Shown: in pieces, positions 25,943 through 34,934 of the stretch
Layout of the letters: the number at the start of each line of letters is the position of its first letter
Numbering within the stretch: position 1 is the stretch's first letter
NCBI GenBank assembly: GCA_015055625.1
Contig: SVHU01000005.1
Coordinates: forward strand, 1 to 64,000
Direction of reading: 5' to 3'
DNA: 64,000 nucleotides
Source: Clostridiales bacterium
GTDB lineage: Bacteria > Bacillota > Clostridia > Christensenellales > Pumilibacteraceae
Translations under genes and position numbers: made by a program
The notes under the pieces: generated by a model
Database searches by the model: none
Told to the model about the DNA's origin: nothing
Seen by the model: only the letters and a program-made list of their open reading frames with translations

Positions 25943-28900
25943 GAACAGGAAGTTGTAGTTAATAAGCACACTGTAACATTTGTAACAGGCGTAAGCGATT
26001 GCGTAATTAATGCGCAAGACGTAGCAGAAGGCGGAAAAGTAACCCTTCCCTCTTCTAGCGATATGGTATCTAAAGGAAAGAAGTTTGAAGGCTGGTTTGT
26101 AGATTCAAATTGTACAGCAACTTTTAACGCAAATACGCCCATTACTCAAAGTATTAGCATTTACGCTAAGTGGTCTACCTACTTTAAGGTAACCTTTGAT
26201 AGAAACGGTAGAGGTTCTTCTTCACGAGTTCCTCAGCCCCAAGAGTACGTAGTAGAGGGTAGCAAGGCTATTCGTCCAGACGATATGAGCGTTAACGGAT
26301 ATAAGTTCCTTGGTTGGTCGGTTGATAAAAATGGTAAAGACAGTCTTTGGGATTTCGAAAATACCGAACTTACCGATTCTATTACGCTTTATGCTCAGTG
26401 GGCAAGAATTTATACCGTATCGTTTGACCTTAACGAAGAGTCGGCATTTATTGCTCCTCCTGCAAATCAGAGCGTGCTTGAAGGCGAGCTTGCGGTTAAG
26501 CCTGAAGATCCCGTTGTTCACGGATTTAAGTTCTTGGGTTGGTATACAGAGAGTGAATGTATAAACGAATTTGATTTCAATACTCCTGTAAATTCCAGAC
26601 TTTACCTTTACGCTAAGTGGGAAGATAACACTGTTGGTTCTATCGACAGTAGCGACCTTCCTGTATACGAGTGGGAAAAAGAAGCGGCTTACGGCGATCG
26701 TCCCGACCTTGACGGATATGTTATTGACGGATATATGGGCGAAGACGAACATTGGGAAGAGCAGTTATGGTATGAGCACGGCTTTACTGAAGCTCCCACC
26801 ATTTCTTACAAGATGTCCACTCAGTTCTCCGAAAAGGGCTTGTATATCTTTGTTCAAGCTACCGATAACGGAGGAATCTCGTTTACGGGAAGAGGATATC
26901 ACTACAAGAATACAGGTATGCAGCTTATGATTATTGACGGAGACGTAGCTTCTCCTGTTGCTGCATTCGATTCCAAGACGTTTAGATTTGATACTTATAA
27001 TGCAAGAGGCTCTTATCATACCTACAAGCTTGCGCTTCAAGTCGTAGAGGGTTCAGTTAACCCCACGGGCGACGATAAGAGAGGCGTGTGGAATGCAGAA
27101 ATATTCTTTACCTGGGAAAACCTTGGATTTGATAATCCCGAAACGGTAAGAATTGTTCCTTGGTATTACTATAAGAGAATACAGTCCGCAACCTCTAACA
27201 TTACTTTTGCTCCCACTTTCCTTACAAATACGGGTGTAGCGGATGCTGCAAACTTCCCCGGATTTAACAAGGACGGATATATTCTTGCAGATAAGGAAGA
27301 CGCTGTTTTAGGCCATTCTTATTACGGAATTGCAAAGACTAACGGTTGGGACGTAAGCCATATCGACGACGAAGAAAACGCATACGTTCAATCCACTGCT
27401 CTTAAGAATACTACTCAGGTAATGTTCTTCAAGCAGATGACCGGAAATTACTATGAGGTAGAAACGGATATCGAAGTTCCCAATCCTTCAACAGTTTCGG
27501 GAAGAGCAGGAATTATGGTTTACAATTCGCCCATACTTTATATGGGAATGTCGGTTGATACTGACACTAATTCTTGTACTGAAGATGGATTTTTGTATGT
27601 AAGACCTAGATTTACTCTTACAAACAAAGACGGAAACCCCATTCATACCTACCTTGATACCATTAAATTTGATCAGCCTGTCAAGAAAGTTAACCTAAAG
27701 CTTATTTTCTCTAACGGTTATATATATTACCTCTTAAACGGCAACTTGTTCTACTGTCAGTTTATTAATACTATAAACGAAAGAACAAATCCTGCTATTT
27801 ATACGGAAATAGGCTCGGGCGTAAGATTTAGTAACTACAAGGCTCAGATGTATAGCGCCAACGATATTAAGGAAGTAACGTCTAAGTATGCATACGTAGT
27901 TTCTTCTAACAAGCTTCAAAGAATGGAAATGAGTTTCAGTGTAATCGGTGTTGATAGAAATAATCCTACACCTATTACAATGAATGTTGTGCACGACGGT
28001 ACTTCGGTTACTAATGCAATAAAAGATAAGATTATTAACAACAACGACTTCTCGGGCGTAAGACTTTATGAGCTTGATACCATTAGCAGATCTATAAATG
28101 GTGGAGCATACGAAGACTTTACCGCAGAATTTATTTCTGAAGATAATGGCGCTAAGTTTGGTGAATTTGTTATCGATAATATTAACGGCGATACCGTGTT
28201 TACCAATACTGCTCGTCTTGTAGATACAAATAATCTTATATACGTTATGGCAACTGTTTACAATAGCCAAACAGGTAAGGTTGTTGTTGGAAGCCCCACG
28301 GTTGACATCTATTCGTCTAATCCAAGACTTAGCCATTATACAATGCCTGTAATTGGCGGAAAGTTGTTCCTAATTCTTCAAAAGGGATACGATTATAAGC
28401 TTTCTATATCTGCAGAAGCGTTTAGAACTTATAGACTTGACGATATAACCTCCGCTTCCGAGAGTATCAATCTTGGAGATATTCAGTTTGTTCCCACCAT
28501 TGTAGGAGGAACCGCAACGTCTAAAAATGGTCAATATTCCGTTTTGTCTAACAATACTTGGTGGGATTATTCCGAAGAGGAAAACGGCGTAGTTTACTAT
28601 ATTTCAGAACGTGCTGCTTCCGACGTTGCTTGGTTCAGCGGATATTCTTGCGACGAATACCAGGTGGCAGAAGTTAAGATTACAAACATGACCGATCCTT
28701 CTCTTTTCCCTGTATACGAGAGAGATCCTGCGTGTGGATTTGTTATCAACAACTTTAAGACTGGTAAAGAAGTAAACAAGCAGTACTTTATCGGACTTCA
28801 TCAAAAAGGCTTAAGATTCTTAGAGCGTGGAGTTGCATGGAACCCCACTCACTATCATACTTACGAAAAGTCTACCGTAAACTACTACGATCCTACCGGC

Positions 28901-31507
28901 GAGTACTATAACAAGCTTACTATGGTTAAGGTTAGCCGTGGCGGACTTATGAGTATGTTCTTGTTTATCGACGACGTATTTATTACTTCTATCGATATCA
29001 ACGGAATGGGCGGAGAAACCGCTATCGGATTTGCCGTAACCACTTCGTACTACTGTAAGATTAAGTTCTTCGATTACAAGCTCACGCTTGGCGACGAAGC
29101 TATCGATATGGCTAAACAGCTTATAAGCACAACTGTTAAGTTGGACGACAGTTGCTACGAAGTTGACGAGGAGTGGAATACCGATTATAGCAAGCCTATT
29201 ATCAGTGTCGAAGGTGTTGCAGAGCTTGAAAAAGACGACGGAAGCGTAGAAGAAATGCTTTTCATCGGTCAGGAAGTTACTCTTAAACTTAACACCGAAT
29301 ATGCATTGCCCAATACTTGCTATACCGTAAAGATTGGTGATGCGACAATTGTGCTTTCAGACACTGCGCCTACGGCAAAATATGTTCTGCCAAGTGCTTT
29401 GAACGAAGACGTTCAAGTTTCTGTTCTTATGGATCCAAGCTCCACAATGACAGGTAGAGTTATTTATGAGAATGGCAAGCCCGTACCTAATGCAACAGGT
29501 AAGATTATTGCAGACAGCGGTGAGATTATTAACTTTACCGCGGGCTCGGACGGAACGTTTAGCGCGACCGTAATTGCAAACAAGACGTACAAAGTGGAGA
29601 TTGATATCAATATGTATATCAATGTCGAAAAGACTACTTACGTTTCCTCTGTTGCAAAGGACGTTGGTGATATCGTAGCTATCCCTGTTAAGGTGGGCGG
29701 AAAGAATAGTTCTATTACCTCTGGTAGCAATGCAACTGTAAAATACGGTTACAACTATTCTGACGCTAAGGGCAACGTTATCGAAGGCGCTTATACTGAG
29801 GTTAATGCTAACGGCGATAATACTCAGGCAACGCAATTTGGACCTATGGGCGACTTTATTTTAGACTTCTCGTACTTCAGAACGGAAATTCCAGGAATTG
29901 AAAATGAGAAAGACCCTGCAGTTGGACTTAACTTCTATTCTTCAGGCGTAGGTGAGTTCTACGGATTCTGGAGAACAGGTTCGCTTGTACTTATTAATGG
30001 AAGCTGGTCTAATAATAGAACTGCTCTTAATAAGTTGCCTGCATCGGTTGCTGATTATAACGTTCAGTTTGACTTTAGAGTAATAAGAAGAGGAACAACG
30101 TTTACTTTCTTTGCAAAGACTGAGAGTATGACGGATTACGTATACTGCATGTCGTATACTGCAGATAAAGACTTTGGAAAGGCAGAGTTTGGTCTTAGAG
30201 TTACGGCAGGTAAGCCCATGCACCACTTCTTCTACAATGTTAACGCAACGCCTCTTTCCTCTGCTAATATTCCAGAGTATCTTATTAGAGATTACTCTGT
30301 AACAAATGGAGAGGATGGAACTATTAGAGTTAGTGGTAGTTCTGTTGCCGAAGCAAATAAGGCTGCAGTTGGAGATAAGATTGTTGTCAGAGTTGCTCCA
30401 AATCCCGGTAAGATTGTGGCTTACGCGCTTGTGAACGGTAAGATTCAGCTTATTGAAAACAATGTACTTACTTACACAATCGGATACGATGGTGAAAATA
30501 ATATTGAAATCGTTTACGAAGACGTGTTCGAAACCAGAAACGTAAAGGGTAAGATTGTTGCGCTCGAAGGTATGACACTTCCTGAACAGGCTAAAGTAAC
30601 TGCTCAAATGCCAGACGGTAGAAAATATACGTTTGACGTAACGCCTAACGAAAACGGAGAGTTTGAGATAGACGTGCGCGAAGGTAACTTGTATTTCTAT
30701 GTCGAAACAGCAACCATGTATTCTAAGTCTGTTGAGTATACGGTTAGCGAAACTAACTTGAATATTGGAGAGCTTAAGCTTGACGTTTACAAGGTTGGTA
30801 ACATTACCGTAAACGGCGGAAATATGAACGCGGATTTAAGCTATGTTTACGATAGTGCGCTTGGCGAGTATAGAGCGCCTGGTAGAAGCGGTGGAACTGC
30901 TTATATGCCCGAGCTTATTGCTAGCGGTGACTTCTTGTTCAACTGCGACGTAACGCTTAATACCGGCGATCCTACCAGTAAGTATTATTCTCCAGACTTC
31001 AGTACAGGATTTGAGATTACTAACGGTAAGGTAAACGTAGACAATCAAAGAACGTTCGGTATTCTCTTTACTTGCGACGGATTCAGAGTATCGCACGGTG
31101 GTTGGAGCAATACTTATATGGTAGAAACTCATAACGGACTTGATTATTACTATCCAAGAAATAATCCTAATGACGTAACGCATAACTTCAAGCTTGCAAG
31201 ATTTGGTACAACCTTAAAGGTTTACGTAAACGACGAGCTTTCGATGGTTATTACTCCTACCGACGGCGTAAAGATGTACGTTGACGGAAACGTTGTTAAC
31301 AAGCCTCATTCCGGCCCCGGAAACTTGACCGATTGCGAAAATTGGATCAAGAATCAGGTTAATACAATGTTTGGTACAGATGGTGGAGATATTGCTATTG
31401 GTTACAAGGTAAATATCAACACTGCAACAAACGGAATCCTTAACAGCGCAGGTTTCAGAAATACCTATATTACTTCTGATCCCACTGTTTTGGAACAATA
31501 TAAATAA
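25628..31507 (+). CDS. Giant surface lipoprotein with InlB repeats and lectin-like modules, copy A
   Basis: The 1959-residue protein has a signal peptide with lipobox LVA-Cys24, then four InlB B-repeats (Listeria-Bacteroides repeats; about residues 38-108, 113-182, 186-259, 261-332), each ending in a YAKW/YAQW-like motif. Next comes a CBM9/DOMON-like domain (about 345-540). After that, carboxypeptidase-regulatory-like beta domains (for example MTGRVIYENGKPVPNATGK) alternate with concanavalin/LamG-like modules carrying YSPDFSTGF or GFWRTGS segments. No catalytic motif was seen, so binding or adhesion is the likely role. It follows the GH43-like gene by 14 bases behind an identical AGGAGG site. 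Copy B has one InlB repeat fewer. Confidence 0.72.
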   Translation: MKRFKSLFLALILALALCVGLVACDDGGKKDETPDPVTYTLSFEMNGHGAQISDQVLEEDEVTVQPTNPTESGWNFEGWYTDNNFNELYTFGSTLSSDTTVYAKWEQEVVVNKHTVTFVTGVSDCVINAQDVAEGGKVTLPSSSDMVSKGKKFEGWFVDSNCTATFNANTPITQSISIYAKWSTYFKVTFDRNGRGSSSRVPQPQEYVVEGSKAIRPDDMSVNGYKFLGWSVDKNGKDSLWDFENTELTDSITLYAQWARIYTVSFDLNEESAFIAPPANQSVLEGELAVKPEDPVVHGFKFLGWYTESECINEFDFNTPVNSRLYLYAKWEDNTVGSIDSSDLPVYEWEKEAAYGDRPDLDGYVIDGYMGEDEHWEEQLWYEHGFTEAPTISYKMSTQFSEKGLYIFVQATDNGGISFTGRGYHYKNTGMQLMIIDGDVASPVAAFDSKTFRFDTYNARGSYHTYKLALQVVEGSVNPTGDDKRGVWNAEIFFTWENLGFDNPETVRIVPWYYYKRIQSATSNITFAPTFLTNTGVADAANFPGFNKDGYILADKEDAVLGHSYYGIAKTNGWDVSHIDDEENAYVQSTALKNTTQVMFFKQMTGNYYEVETDIEVPNPSTVSGRAGIMVYNSPILYMGMSVDTDTNSCTEDGFLYVRPRFTLTNKDGNPIHTYLDTIKFDQPVKKVNLKLIFSNGYIYYLLNGNLFYCQFINTINERTNPAIYTEIGSGVRFSNYKAQMYSANDIKEVTSKYAYVVSSNKLQRMEMSFSVIGVDRNNPTPITMNVVHDGTSVTNAIKDKIINNNDFSGVRLYELDTISRSINGGAYEDFTAEFISEDNGAKFGEFVIDNINGDTVFTNTARLVDTNNLIYVMATVYNSQTGKVVVGSPTVDIYSSNPRLSHYTMPVIGGKLFLILQKGYDYKLSISAEAFRTYRLDDITSASESINLGDIQFVPTIVGGTATSKNGQYSVLSNNTWWDYSEEENGVVYYISERAASDVAWFSGYSCDEYQVAEVKITNMTDPSLFPVYERDPACGFVINNFKTGKEVNKQYFIGLHQKGLRFLERGVAWNPTHYHTYEKSTVNYYDPTGEYYNKLTMVKVSRGGLMSMFLFIDDVFITSIDINGMGGETAIGFAVTTSYYCKIKFFDYKLTLGDEAIDMAKQLISTTVKLDDSCYEVDEEWNTDYSKPIISVEGVAELEKDDGSVEEMLFIGQEVTLKLNTEYALPNTCYTVKIGDATIVLSDTAPTAKYVLPSALNEDVQVSVLMDPSSTMTGRVIYENGKPVPNATGKIIADSGEIINFTAGSDGTFSATVIANKTYKVEIDINMYINVEKTTYVSSVAKDVGDIVAIPVKVGGKNSSITSGSNATVKYGYNYSDAKGNVIEGAYTEVNANGDNTQATQFGPMGDFILDFSYFRTEIPGIENEKDPAVGLNFYSSGVGEFYGFWRTGSLVLINGSWSNNRTALNKLPASVADYNVQFDFRVIRRGTTFTFFAKTESMTDYVYCMSYTADKDFGKAEFGLRVTAGKPMHHFFYNVNATPLSSANIPEYLIRDYSVTNGEDGTIRVSGSSVAEANKAAVGDKIVVRVAPNPGKIVAYALVNGKIQLIENNVLTYTIGYDGENNIEIVYEDVFETRNVKGKIVALEGMTLPEQAKVTAQMPDGRKYTFDVTPNENGEFEIDVREGNLYFYVETATMYSKSVEYTVSETNLNIGELKLDVYKVGNITVNGGNMNADLSYVYDSALGEYRAPGRSGGTAYMPELIASGDFLFNCDVTLNTGDPTSKYYSPDFSTGFEITNGKVNVDNQRTFGILFTCDGFRVSHGGWSNTYMVETHNGLDYYYPRNNPNDVTHNFKLARFGTTLKVYVNDELSMVITPTDGVKMYVDGNVVNKPHSGPGNLTDCENWIKNQVNTMFGTDGGDIAIGYKVNINTATNGILNSAGFRNTYITSDPTVLEQYK

Positions 31508-31536
31508 AGATTTTTTCTAAATTCTTTTTCTCCTCC

Positions 31537-31580
31537 GATGGGGTGAAGGGCTAAGATGCAAGCCTTTCACCCCATCACCC
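31537..31580 (+). terminator. Terminator of the first gene pair
   Basis: A 16-bp stem, GATGGGGTGAAGGGCT (31537-31552)/AGCCTTTCACCCCATC (31561-31576), with one G-T pair. The T-run (ACCCTTTTC) is a few bases away, so efficiency is uncertain. Confidence 0.6.
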
Positions 31581-31648
31581 TTTTCTAGGGCTTATTTGCG
31601 TCGCAATACAGCATATTTCCACAACCTTAATTGGTTGTGTACGCATAG

Positions 31649-31691
31649 CACCAACGTGGACGTTGGATCCAATATGAGTACTTTGAGTAAA
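31649..31691 (+). repeat. Palindrome-bearing direct repeat, copy 1
   Basis: Contains CCAACGTGGACGTTGG (31651-31666), a 7-bp inverted repeat around GG, then GATCC and CTTTGAGTAAA. It matches copy 2 at 31744-31787. Confidence 0.7.
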
Positions 31692-31743
31692 CGCTGGTAA
31701 ATATTTATCGTCAGCTCTTCATGTTGACAGTGGGTCTGCCCAC

Positions 31744-31787
31744 CGCCAACGTGGACGTTGGATCCGAAATGTTGTGCTTTGAGTAAA
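31744..31787 (+). repeat. Palindrome-bearing direct repeat, copy 2
   Basis: CCAACGTGGACGTTGG at 31746-31761 is identical to copy 1, as are GATCC and CTTTGAGTAAA; the bases between differ slightly. It could be a paired operator for the downstream GH43-like gene or a relic of a duplicated element. Confidence 0.7.
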
Positions 31788-31903
31788 GTAAATAATTGAG
31801 TATAGTTGGTTTCTTAACTTGCTGTACGCACCGATTCACGAATCGCCCTCATAAAAAAGAGCAACCACAGTAAAATATCGAGCAACACAAGTAAAATAAA
31901 CGC

Positions 31904-31933
31904 TTGAAAAATATTACCGTATTGTGCTATACT
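31904..31933 (+). promoter_or_regulatory. Promoter of the second GH43-like gene pair
   Basis: TTGAAA (31904-31909), 18 bp, TATACT (31928-31933). Confidence 0.7.
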
Positions 31934-32005
31934 AAAAATAGAGTTTTATTCTAAAATTTGAAAAATTGCAGATTGACATCTTCAATTAGGCAAAAGGAGA
32001 AAAGA

Positions 32006-34600
32006 ATGAAAAAATCGTTTAAGAGATTTTTCAGAAATGTAGTAGCAGGAGTTATGACGCTTGTAGCTTCGTGTTCGTATTTGTCGGGATGCGGTGCTTC
32101 CTCTTTGGATATTACGCCACCCGCGCATGAGTCATCGTCTACGGTTGTGTCGGTATCGGACGGAAAAGAGGTAGGACTTACCCCCGGTTTTGCGCTTCCT
32201 CACGATGCAGGCTTGGGTGATAACACGGACGACGAGGTTATGATTTTCGAAGATGAGCTTTACTATCATAACAACGAGTCTACCGAGGGCGCGGATCCCG
32301 GAATTTTGTATACGAGCGAGCAAGATATCCGCGATACGTATCAAAAACTTCTTAACCGCGATATGCAATACGCAACTTTTGACCTTGCAGTATTCGAGGC
32401 AAAATACGGCACGCTTGATGAGTGGCTTGCCGAATTTAAGGACGCCTTTTATATGGTAAAGTCGTCAGCTGACCAAAATATTGACGCAATAACCAAGCAA
32501 AAGTACCCAGAAGCTGTCTTTGGCGGATATATGCTTCAAAAGTCTTATGACCTTGTAAACTGGAAACAGCGTGGCGAGGTTGCAGGCGAAGCGCTTTTGG
32601 GCGAGGCGGACGGTTGGTATCACACTTCCGTTACAGGCGTTCCCGACGTTAACTGCTGGGCTCCCGAAATTTATCGAGATCCTCTTACTGGTATGTATAT
32701 TTTAGTAGGAAGCTCCAATACCAAAGATGGAGGTCTTGAGGACGATTATAACGCGTTCCCTACCGTTATAAGAACGGAGGGGAATATGGAGCAGTACGAA
32801 AACCTCAATCCGCTTATTGCAATTTCTGTCTCCCCTGCAGGGCCGTATAGATATATAACAAACGATCTTTACTATTCATTCCTCGCCGCTTTTAACGAGG
32901 ACGGCTCGGTTGTAACTGTGGAAAAGGACGGAAAGACGTACGCTGTGTACAGAAAGGATATAAAAGAGGGTAGTATAGACAATGGATATGAGGGTTATGA
33001 AATTCTTACCGAGTACCGCGACGGAGTGTTTTTGAACGGAAATGGACTGAACGTTACTAAGAATACCTGTCTTTTATCGGTTGGATACTATCACGAAGAA
33101 TTGAGAAAAGCAAACGCGGATTGGTCAAATAACGGCAAGGGAATTTTCCCTGCAATGGATACAAACCTCGTTATTGACAATAACGGCGACTACTATTTAT
33201 ATTTTACCGAGCACGCTTGTTCGGTTGTGAATAATCAGCAAATATGGGTGCTTCCTATGCTAGATCTTTGCACCCCTGACTGGAGTAGATTTACTCACGT
33301 TACTTCTCCCTGTTTCTCTGTTGTATACTACGACGGAGTAAGAGGCTCGGCTTTTTATAAAGATGATGTCAACAGCGGTTTATACACAAGAGAATATGCA
33401 AACGAAAAGGGAGGATTTAACAACCTTAAGTTTGCAATCAACGGAATCCCCGGATATTATATGGGTAATTCTTCCGAGGGCGGTATAAACGAGGGTACGC
33501 ACGTTATCGAAAAGGACGGCTATTACTATATGACGTACTCGCCGTATGGACTTAGTAGCAGAAAGTATTCTCTTTATATGGCGGTTGCTGATAATCCGTT
33601 TGGACCTTTCATTAAAGTTCCCGAATATTCGCCCAACTTAGGTCTTGATCAAAGCGAACCACAGGACTATATGTCAGGAACCGGACATCATTCGTTCGTA
33701 AAGGTGGGCGACGAGATGTGGTGTATGTACCACTACTTCTTTAACCCCGTAAATAATAGTGACGATAGTGGAAATTTTATTGGACGTATTATAGGAACGG
33801 ATAGAATTGGTTGGTACGATTATGATCAGCTGTCCTTTAGCTCGCTTGTGGAAAAGCAGATTGAAAACGATATCGAAAACGCTACCGAGCTTCGTTCCAC
33901 CTTTAACAGTGACAAGGAAATGGAAGAGTGGCTTAGAGAATGTTACGAAACAGGAAACCACCGCAACTATGAAAAACGCACAAAGAGCGATATAGTTCCC
34001 CTTCTTTATGGAAACGGACCAACGTATTCGCTTCAGCCAAAGCCCGAAGTGTTTACAGGCTATAAAAACGTAGCAAAAACTGCAACTGTTACCATACTTG
34101 AGGGCGATACTTCTACCGCTAAGTATGCTAACGACGGAATGTTTACCTATCAGAAGTGGTCAGCGCCTTACGAGGTTGTAGGTAATAAGGATACAAGACA
34201 GCTAAAACTCAAGCTTTCTTGGGACACTCCACAAACTATCCGCAACATTATGATTTATAACAGCCGTGATTACGTTTACGCGTTTAATAATATAGAATCG
34301 GTAGTTTTCAAGCTTGATAGGAAGCCCACGTGGTATCCGGAAGGCAAAGAATATAACGGATATTGCCATATAAAAGACCTTAAGCCCGATTCTTATGGGT
34401 GGGACGATAGTAATATGGTAATGCGTAAAGGTGGCTCTGCTATGGCAACCTTTAACGAAATTACCGTATCTGAAATTATTATCACAATCGATGCAAAAGA
34501 CAAGGTTGGAGAACTTATTCTTACCTCTTCCAACCGCTATGTAGTAAAGCTTTCGGATATCTACATTATGGGAAATCCCGTAGTGGCGGATATGGAATAA
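32006..34600 (+). CDS. GH43-like glycoside hydrolase lipoprotein, copy B
   Basis: The 864-residue paralogue of the gene at 22995 has lipobox YLSG-Cys29. It keeps the same GH43-like landmarks: GADPGILY, CWAPEIYRDP, AMDTNLVIDNNGDYYLY, INEGTHVIEKDGYYYMTYSP, GTGHHSFV and WCMYHYF. The candidate catalytic Asp, Asp and Glu are therefore all present. The N-terminal catalytic region differs moderately from copy A; the last ~190 residues (F5/8-type domain) are nearly identical. ATG 32006 follows AAAAGGAGAAA; the TTG in the same frame at 31958 has no such site. It is the first gene of the second pair, followed after 14 bases by the giant partner. Confidence 0.78.
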   Translation: MKKSFKRFFRNVVAGVMTLVASCSYLSGCGASSLDITPPAHESSSTVVSVSDGKEVGLTPGFALPHDAGLGDNTDDEVMIFEDELYYHNNESTEGADPGILYTSEQDIRDTYQKLLNRDMQYATFDLAVFEAKYGTLDEWLAEFKDAFYMVKSSADQNIDAITKQKYPEAVFGGYMLQKSYDLVNWKQRGEVAGEALLGEADGWYHTSVTGVPDVNCWAPEIYRDPLTGMYILVGSSNTKDGGLEDDYNAFPTVIRTEGNMEQYENLNPLIAISVSPAGPYRYITNDLYYSFLAAFNEDGSVVTVEKDGKTYAVYRKDIKEGSIDNGYEGYEILTEYRDGVFLNGNGLNVTKNTCLLSVGYYHEELRKANADWSNNGKGIFPAMDTNLVIDNNGDYYLYFTEHACSVVNNQQIWVLPMLDLCTPDWSRFTHVTSPCFSVVYYDGVRGSAFYKDDVNSGLYTREYANEKGGFNNLKFAINGIPGYYMGNSSEGGINEGTHVIEKDGYYYMTYSPYGLSSRKYSLYMAVADNPFGPFIKVPEYSPNLGLDQSEPQDYMSGTGHHSFVKVGDEMWCMYHYFFNPVNNSDDSGNFIGRIIGTDRIGWYDYDQLSFSSLVEKQIENDIENATELRSTFNSDKEMEEWLRECYETGNHRNYEKRTKSDIVPLLYGNGPTYSLQPKPEVFTGYKNVAKTATVTILEGDTSTAKYANDGMFTYQKWSAPYEVVGNKDTRQLKLKLSWDTPQTIRNIMIYNSRDYVYAFNNIESVVFKLDRKPTWYPEGKEYNGYCHIKDLKPDSYGWDDSNMVMRKGGSAMATFNEITVSEIIITIDAKDKVGELILTSSNRYVVKLSDIYIMGNPVVADME

Positions 34601-34934
34601 GGAGGTAAGAAATTATGAAAAAAATTAAAAGTTTATTCCTTTCTCTTATTCTTGCTCTTGCTCTTTGCGTAGGACTTGTAGCCTGCGACAACGGTGGTGA
34701 CGGCGGAAAAGATACGCCTGATCCCGTTACGTATACTCTCAGCTTTGAAATGAACGGACACGGAAGTCAAATAACAGAGCAAGTACTAAAAGAAGACGAA
34801 ATTACCGTTCAGCCTACCAATCCCACTGAGAGTGGTTGGAACTTTGAGGGCTGGTATACTGATAATGACTTTAGTCAGCTTTACACCTTTGGTACAACTC
34901 TTAGCTCCGATACAACCGTATACGCTAAGTGGAG
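34001..34934 (+). repeat. Highly conserved tract shared with 25021-25942 (unit B)
   Basis: The second member of the conserved tract covers the same junction: C-terminus of the GH43-like gene, stop codon, AGGAGG site and the first InlB repeat. The junction from GGAATAAGGAGG to the ATG matches the other unit base for base. Confidence 0.7.

Larger units (their letters stand above)
31508..32005. other. Hairpin-rich intergenic region between the two gene pairs
   Basis: These 498 bases have no credible gene. In order they hold a strong 16-bp terminator (31537-31576), ACAACC/GGTTGT near 31621-31638, two copies of a palindrome-bearing repeat, GTGGG-TCTG-CCCAC near 31731-31744, CGATTC/GAATCG near 31831-31844, and the promoter at 31904-31933. 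The structured density exceeds any other gap in the window. Confidence 0.65.
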
